From assembly GCA_037951105.1 (NCBI GenBank), contig JBAMJV010008851.1, forward strand, positions 1-64,000: a DNA stretch of 64,000 nt, in the 5' to 3' direction. The notes under the pieces are model-generated. The model was not told the origin of the DNA. It ran no database searches and saw only the letters and a program-made list of their open reading frames with translations. Source of the DNA: Echinarachnius parma (Eukaryota > Echinodermata > Echinoidea > Clypeasteroida > Echinarachniidae). A program made the position numbers and the translations under genes. Below, piece by piece: positions 57,603-64,000 of the stretch (its first letter is position 1; the number at the start of each line of letters is the position of its first letter).

Positions 57603-58010
57603 GCCCCCTCCCTCGCCACGCCACTAATTTCATTACTCATGAATCGCTAACATAAACTGTAAGCCCTTGCCATCCTGATAATCGCTGGATTTATTAGTGA
57701 TTTAAAGAGAAAATCTTAGATAAAGTGTAGAATGGATTTTAATTGTGATAAAAAAAAGCATATTAAAGATCTCCGCACCCATCTTTTTCCGATTTTAACC
57801 TGTATCTGTAAAAACGACATCATTTATTGAAAATCAAATGTCTAACCATGGTCTAACTCACCACGAATTCCGCATGCTAGATTGAATATGAAAGCGACAA
57901 TCTAGACTTCTAACATGTCTATAAATTCGGTCTCGAATTGTTGAATCGAGGTCAATATATTTGGTATTAATCGTAAAAGTGCCACCAGGAATGTCCTCTA
58001 TGAAAACTCC
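56321..58010. other. Non-coding region with poly-G repeats
   Basis: Contains the half-copy of the 45067 foldback (56353-56470), a GT-rich stretch (57262-57360), and G-runs at 57421-57437 and 57570-57598, the second followed by the cgccacgccactaa border. No gene was seen. Confidence 0.6.
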
Positions 58011-58059
58011 ATGACACATTATTTTCAGGTGAGGTGTAGCAAGGAAGAATCCAGAAGAG

Positions 58060-58640
58060 AGCTAAGAGGGGGCGTGGGGGGGGGGGGGGTAACCCCTTGC
58101 CTCAGGGAACCTGGTTTGATAACCCCCCTCTTGCCTTTCCGTTTTATGCCTCCTATATATACGGCGCTAAAACATACAATATTCAATTCAAGTTGTCGGC
58201 CTCTTACCATCCAAAGGGGGCATTAAGGGGGGGGGGGGGGGGGTGGGAGGGTAAACAACACAGAAAAGAAATGCCCTCACTTACCCCCACCCCCACCCCC
58301 TTCAGACCTTTCATACGCGGGGCTACAACATAGCATTCATTTATTTACTGTCTTTTACCGTCTATCATAATATATTCCCATAAGGGGGCAGTTACGGGAG
58401 GGGGGAAGGATATAGATGGATAGTGCCTCCAGTTGCCTCCCCCCTCCCCCTTTCAGGCCTTCCATTCGGGGCTATATATACAACACAGTTATCATTTCTG
58501 TATGACCCGTGTACCATCCACACGTTATATATCCACAAGGGGTGGTATGGTTTGGTGTTAAGAATATAAGCACGAAAGATGAATAATTACCCCACTTGCC
58601 ACCCCCCTTCCTTTTTAGACGCCTCCATAAAGAGGCTACG
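58060..58640. repeat. Degenerate ~190-bp array with poly-G, about 3-4 copies
   Basis: Each unit has a G-run, a ccccccttncc stretch, a cttncattcggggcta-type phrase, an AT segment with tgtatgacc or tcttaccatcc, and then aagggggca. It resembles in style, but not in sequence, the 2.2-3.6 kb array. Confidence 0.65.
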
Positions 58641-58798
58641 CCATGGAACGAAAAACATGTCGACATAATATACTGCAAGTGTCAGAGCCGATGCATATAT
58701 ATTCATGCGCAGTCTTTAGGTCGGATCAATTTGGCGGGAAAGTCTTGACGGGGAGAAATTCTCAATTTCGATATATCCATATATGAATTCACACATAC

Positions 58799-58815
58799 CT
58801 GACAGAGAGTCCCAT
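58799..58815 (-). CDS. Weak candidate for VGLUT exon 1 coding end
   Basis: On the minus strand ATGGGACTCTCTGTCAG is followed by the good donor GTATGT. It has an in-frame stop upstream and a purine-poor leader. The phase (two bases of a codon left over) is exactly what exon 2 needs, giving MGLSV-R then LTQKKEDK. Against it, vertebrate VGLUT N-termini are longer, the coding part is only five codons, and a match of this quality in 36 kb could be chance. Confidence 0.15.
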
Positions 58816-58859
58816 GCGAGGAGAGATATATATTTAAACATCCAAAAGGCATGAATGAA

Positions 58860-59250
58860 GAATAGAGAAGGTTAAGAATACAAAAGAACGAAAAATAAGA
58901 GAGAAGACAGATTGAGTGAGAGTGAGAGAGAGAGAGAACAGAGGGGGTTGAAAAGAAGATAACGATGAAGAGATTTGGAAAGAAAACAAGAGAACAACAA
59001 ATGAAGAAAAGAGAAACAATCGCGTTGCAAAGATACGGAGGGATGGAGAGAAAGGGAAAAGGGAGAGAAAGGATGAGAGACAGAAAATAAGAGAGAAATA
59101 AAGAGAAGGAGAGCGAATGGAATGTCAGGATAGAGAGAGAGAGAGTAAAACAAGGGCAAAGATAAAAAAAAAAAAAAAAATGAGGGAGAAAGGGAGGAGA
59201 AGAAGACATGAAGAAAGAGAGAGAGAGGTAATAAGAGAGGGGGATAAGGG
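58860..59250. repeat. Polypurine (GA-rich) tract
   Basis: About 390 bp are almost purely A and G on the plus strand (gagagaga, gaaaag and ggagag mixtures) with a poly-A run at 59166-59180. The complementary strand gives a long Ser/Phe/Leu frame of low complexity, which is not a gene. Confidence 0.9.
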
Positions 59251-59269
59251 GTGTGCATAAATCCTCAGA

Positions 59270-59560
59270 TTTGTAATGCGCGTGATTCGCCAGTTTAGTG
59301 CCGCACCGCGCCCGCGCGCTTCGTCTATCGCTCACCCTCCCCGAGGGTCTTACTATCGATTCCCCGGGGTATCGATTCGGGGTTCTAATGTGTGTACACA
59401 CATGCACGACCCCACGGGGAGCCGATCGATTAATCGCCATGTAATTCCGCGGGTTGACTTCGTTCATTGATCGGCAGTAATGTTCCCGCCAAAAGGCGAA
59501 AAGTGGCGGGAAAAGGAAGACGAGAAGAGAAGATGAGAGATATAAAAGGGAGGACGAGAG
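59270..59560. promoter_or_regulatory. CpG-richer promoter-like patch with paired E2F-type sites and TATA box
   Basis: This stretch is visibly richer in CG dinucleotides than its surroundings. TTCCCGCC at 59483-59490 and GGCGGGAA at 59505-59512 form an inverted pair of E2F-type sites 14 bp apart. TATAAAAG on the plus strand follows at 59541-59548. No clear exon follows on plus. On minus the patch would lie upstream of the weak VGLUT exon 1 candidate. Assignment to any gene is inference. Confidence 0.35.
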
Positions 59561-59765
59561 TGCGTGGGCATATTGGGGCCCAAAGGGACAGACAGAATGA
59601 AATTGCTTGTTTGCTAGCGTCTCTTGTTCAGCAGATCATCCGTGAAATGAAATAAGTTAAAGCCTTTATTTTTATTTTTGAAGGTGATGTCGAGCAATGA
59701 CACACGAATGCATTAATCTCAAATACATACATGCACGCTCGTTCATGGGTAGGCTATATCCTGCT

Positions 59766-60116
59766 TTAAAGGGATCTAGTCACTTTGTTGACATGTGCAA
59801 AAAGTGATGAATGGTTGATACAATGTGTAGGTACTTCCACTGAGTGATGTGTGAAAATTTCACTTTACATGGATGTTATATGGCCGAGTAATGAGCGAAA
59901 ATGCAAAGTGATATTCGCGAACACATTAAACTGACTTTGTACACAGTTATAAACTATCAAGTGATTGATTAAAAAAGTACGTAAATATTTTTTTAACGGA
60001 AGTACAATTTGATAAACCAAAACCGGTTCCATGCTTATATTGGCGATACGAATCGAAAAGGTATGAGAGAACAACTAGAATTCTAAGTAAGTTTTGTGAA
60101 TTTAATATTTAATCTG
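59766..60116 (-). mobile_element. Family A inverted-repeat element next to family B
   Basis: TTAAAGGGATCTAGTCACTT starts it and the body is typical (gccgagtaatgagcgaaaat, ggttccatgcttatattggc). Its right terminus is diverged and runs straight into the TTAAAGGG of the family B copy at 60117. Confidence 0.85.
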
Positions 60117-60677
60117 TTAAAGGGATAGTTGAGTTCTGGTAAGGAGAGTACAGTTTTAGTGAAACTGAATTTTAGTAACCAAAACCTGCATCATTACATT
60201 ACAACTAATAGTTATAACTAGAAAGGAACACAAAATTACAAATGACGTAGTAAAGATCATGTTATCATTCAAAAAGAGCCGTTAAAACGTAAGAGGGCGC
60301 TCTCTAAACACTCATCGGTTTCAAACCATTTGAATAAATATTGTGCATGTCATGCTTTGTTGAAATAGTGATTAGATAGAGAAATAACCAACAACTATTT
60401 AAATACCTATTTTGTAACTTTTTTGAAAAGAGGAAGCATTTGTTTGAATTTTTAACGGCTGGTTCAAAATTCTCTAATAAACCCGGGGCCCGGGTTTATT
60501 ACAAATTGTTATATTTATGGATATTTCAGCCGTTTCTGAACCGATTTTGATCAAACAAAGATGATTTTATTGTTTAAATATTATGCTCTTTCAAATTTTA
60601 CACTCAGTTTTTCATTACCTCACAAACCAATTAAGTAGTCTAGCGCCCTCTCTACCAAAACTCAACTTTCCCTTTAA
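60117..60677. mobile_element. Family B inverted-repeat element, intact copy
   Basis: TTAAAGGGATAGTTGAGTTC at the left and AAACTCAACTTTCCCTTTAA at the right are inverted; TTAA stands at both borders. The 561-bp interior has a central gggcccgggt palindrome (60485-60494) and no coding frame. Confidence 0.9.
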
Positions 60678-61753
60678 TACACTCTCTACTGGAACCTGCA
60701 GTTATTTACATTAGATCTATATAGTGAATACAGTAGCCCGAAATCAACGGGTTAATTGATTCATTGAAATAATGTTATCGCCACAAATAACCTCTAAAAC
60801 AATAACTGGATAATCTGGGTAATATTGTTATAATTTGGTTCCAGTATAAACAGAACTAGATATGCGAAGCTTTTTACTATCTTCAAAAAGTGTATACCTG
60901 CATAATCATCATAATTAGTTTATTTGACCTTCAAATATGGGTCACGATTTGTAACGATCCTTTGTGAATGGCAAGTCACCTTAGGCATTCGATAACACGT
61001 GGGCGACTACTGATTTATCAAACAATTGACATTATCGCAACCATTTTCCAAGCATGTATTAATTAAAGTGATCCATTAACTTTATGTTTCCCCGGAAGTA
61101 ATGTTTGAGACTTCAATCAAGTACCAATTTCAATGTACGATTCTTGATAACGATATGTGAGAATTACATAAAAAAGAATAAGGTTTACCTAGTGAAAAAC
61201 AGAGAAAAATCAATATATGATTTGATCCCGATCGTTTGTGTGAAGACACTTATTCGAATTCGGATACTCTTGACTACGATCGGAAACCGTCTATAGACGC
61301 TCTCAAATTCAATCTTAAATAAATTATATCCTCGATTTTGGAGACATTTTTTGACAAAAATCAAAACCCATTTGATTCTTCTGTTACCATAGGCCAAACA
61401 ACAAGATACAAGAGAAGTGGAAAATCACTTTAATAAAAACGAGGTAGTCGGAGAGCATAAAAGAGAATGATCTGCACATACAGTATTTGTCTACACCCAC
61501 ACGTTTGGGAAAGACTCGCGGGATGCTTATAGTTATACACAAAATACAAATATGGATAAGGAGATAATTAAAAACGATGATCGGTATTAAATAACCCCTA
61601 GACCACTATATAAAACAAACAATCCGCTTTCTATCAACTGTTTTCGTTTGCCACGGGGCAACGGCTATAGCCGGTGATTGATATTTGTTTAATTATCCCC
61701 CCACAATCCCCCGCGGGACAACTTCCGCCGAGCGTGAAGAATCTTTCTCCATA
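60678..61753. other. AT-rich region without recognised features
   Basis: No gene. Phrases near 61360-61420 (cccatttgattcttctgtta and ccaaacaac) recall those near 37.5 and 37.96 kb and imply an unnamed old repeat. Confidence 0.55.
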
Positions 61754-62144
61754 TTAAAGGTGCACCCTGTAAAGTGTCTAACTTCACAAAAATTACTTTG
61801 AGCTTCGACATTTCTCTTCTACCGTGTTGTTTAGCTTATGATAAGAGAAGAATACAAAATGGTTAGATCTTTTCAAATGCCCCTTTAGTAATAAAGATAT
61901 CTATCATTGATAATAATTCAGCTCAAGAGCGTCTACAGACGGTCATAAACGTCATTAGCGTCATACTGTAATTAGTAGTGCAAGCTGACGCAAATTTTCG
62001 CCTTTTTAGCCTGGAAAGCAGTGTTCTTTTTCAATGAAACTTTCACACATCATTCAGACATATCTTACAATGATTTTGGTATAGGATTGTAGTCTCAAAT
62101 GTCATTTTGGGCAATATCATGACACTTTACAGGTGCACCTTTAA
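61754..62144. mobile_element. Family E inverted-repeat element, TTAAAGGTGCACC
   Basis: TTAAAGGTGCACCCTGTAAA plus GTGTC is mirrored by GACACTTTACAGGTGCACCT plus TTAA, about 24 bp of terminal inverted repeat. It is 391 bp long and non-coding. Confidence 0.9.
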
Positions 62145-62227
62145 CCTATTGCCTGCGGAAAACCCGGCCAACCATCTATCAACTTTATACACATGTTAAA
62201 GGGACGGCGTCGTTAAATAATTATACA

Positions 62228-62745
62228 GTGGCGCTTTCGACATAATTCACTACATGGGCGGCGCCATGACTCCGCGCAATCGGTCCGGTACGTGCGTCAG
62301 TGTGACACTCATGTCTTTATGGCGCTTTCGACATACTACATGGGCGGCGCCATGACTCCGCGCAATCGGTCCGGTACGTACGTGCGTCAGTGTGACACTC
62401 ATGTCTTTATGGCGCTTTCGACATACTACATGGGCGGCGCCATGACTCCGCGCAATCGGTCCGGTACGTACGTGCGTCAGTGTTACATGTCTTTATGGCG
62501 CTTTCGACATACTACATGGGCGGAACCATGACTCCGCAATCGGTCCGGTACATGCGTCAGTGTGACACTCATGTCTTTATGGCGCTTTCGACATACTACA
62601 TGGGCGGCGCCATGACTCCGCGCAATCGGTCCGGTACGTACGTGCGTCAGTTGTGACACTCATGTCTTTATGGCGCTTTCGACATACTACATGGGCGGCG
62701 CCATGACTCCGCGCAATCGGTCCGGTACGTACGTGCGTCAGTGTG
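62228..62745. repeat. ~90-bp GC-rich tandem array, 6 copies
   Basis: ggcgctttcgacat recurs at about 62230, 62320, 62411, 62496, 62581 and 62672. Units contain catgggcggcgccatgactc, cgcgcaatcggtccggtacg and tacgtgcgtcagtgtgacac. Copies differ by small deletions and by one or two gtac steps. Confidence 0.93.
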
Positions 62746-62759
62746 CACACACAAACCTA

Positions 62760-63770
62760 AACGGGTCAATTCTAGCCTGACTAGCATTAACCTAGTAGAG
62801 CAAGTTAGTAATGCGTCAGTGTGACACTCATGCCTTTATATTATGGTAAACACGAATGAAATTAAGATATTTTTATTTTTTGGAACCCACATCTGGTCTT
62901 CAACTTGTATATCTTAGAAAATGTTGTTGTGACTTATTCATTGTAAATATATGTATTTTCTTGTTGAAAATGAAATAAAATTGAACCTTCTGTATTTCAA
63001 GATGATTTCACAAATTGATACAATTACAAACAAAACAAAAATATCATAAGTTATTCACAACATTACTAATACATAGATTCCATTCATGAATATCTACAAT
63101 TTGTTTCCATACTCAAACGAAAAGTATGTACAAAATCATTATCTTGAACTCTTCTTCCACTTTCAAAAGTTATTATTATTCTATAATTATATTGAAAGAA
63201 ACGTCTAAATTAATAACGAATACACTAAATTTGCTTTCTTAAAATCATATCCTATAATATTAGTAAATTTTGGATAGTATGACAAAACTATTGTAATTGC
63301 ATGATATGAGCTAAGCCTAATACAATCAAAGAACACGGACAGAGACCTTTGAGAAAGGTCACGTACCCCTTGAAGTCATAATCAGATTATTGAGATAATG
63401 TCTGGCATTGAAAGGTTATGAAAATATGTATGAAAATAAGTGGCCTGCAAAAATTAAGTTTATACAAACATTACAACATGATGCACGCCACAACATAAAT
63501 ATTATGTTTATAGATTCATATATGTATGTGATTTGTTTTAGTTCACAATGTTAAATGCTTCTTGCGTATGAAGAAGGCATAACATCGATTTACGGGTAAT
63601 TTAGCCAAGACCTTTTCTATTTACTTTTCAGATCATCTACCCTGGCTAGAACTCCCACGGAAAAAAATATCCGCGATTCATTCAACTTCGATTTCAATTT
63701 CAATTTATTCATGTTTCCAACAAAACATTACAAATCAATTATAATCATTTACACAAATTAAGGTATACAT
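62760..63770. other. AT-rich region without recognised features
   Basis: No coding signal. The last copy remnant of the preceding array (gcgtcagtgtgacactcatg) is at 62812-62831. Confidence 0.6.
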
Positions 63771-63784
63771 ATTGGAAACTTAGT

Positions 63785-64000
63785 GATGATGGTGGTGGTT
63801 GATACTGGTTGTGATAGTGATAGTGGTGGTGGTGGTGGTGGTGGTGGTGATGGTGGTGGTGGTGGTGATTCGGGTGGTTGTAGTGGTGGTGGTGGTGGGC
63901 AGGTGGTGGTGGTGGTAGTGATGATTATGGTGTTGGTGGTGGTGCAGGTGGTGGTGGTGGTAGTGATGATTATGGTGTTGGTTGTGGTGGCAGGTGGTGG
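63785..64000. repeat. GGT/GAT microsatellite at window end
   Basis: Imperfect (GGT)n with gat and tat variants. A longer period of about 60-65 bp (gtagtgatgattatggtgtt) repeats at 63914 and 63959. It continues past the window edge. Confidence 0.95.

Noticed and set aside
58703..59467. 254-codon minus-strand open frame
   Set aside because: Most of it is the complement of a polypurine tract and encodes only low-complexity Ser/Phe/Leu; no domain or splice structure supports a gene.

Overview
The window is AT-rich animal genomic DNA with introns, dense short transposon relics and satellite arrays. It holds one protein-coding gene I can establish: a vesicular glutamate transporter (VGLUT, the SLC17A6/7/8 group) on the minus strand, reconstructed exon by exon from 27,686 down to the stop codon at 15,372. 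Eleven coding exons join in frame to 605 codons. All junctions have GT..AG ends and consistent phases, and the first coding exon lies further upstream. Gene structure, repeat style and CCCTAA-type repeats fit a marine invertebrate, probably a deuterostome (an echinoderm is my best guess). The sequence alone does not prove this.

Layout. 1-15.3 kb: non-coding; it has a G/C-rich ~190 bp array (2.2-3.6 kb), several foldback elements, tRNA-derived elements and poly-G-linked repeats. 15.37-27.69 kb: VGLUT coding exons 2-12. The introns carry a 12-bp minisatellite (intron 8), tandem decayed copies of the 3' part of exon 7 (intron 7), a TCA microsatellite (intron 4), a 65-bp satellite with telomere-like inserts (intron 3) and a decayed copy of the 3' end of exon 2 (intron 2). 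27.7-64 kb: no certain exon. It holds many terminal-inverted-repeat elements whose ends share TTAAAGGG, tandem arrays, a dead non-LTR retrotransposon tail, and a CpG-richer promoter-like patch at 59.3-59.6 kb.

If VGLUT exon 1 is in this window, intron 1 is very long. Two minus-strand signals fit that picture but remain inference: a recursive-splice-site-like junction at 50,125/50,126 (acceptor joined directly to donor), and a phase-compatible mini-exon candidate at 58,799-58,815 just downstream (in the minus sense) of the promoter-like patch.

The most unusual structure is the pair of exon-derived duplications. Exons 2 and 7 each have extra copies of only their 3' part plus the adjoining intron start, lying directly downstream. 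Three of the exon 7 copies keep a perfect donor motif.
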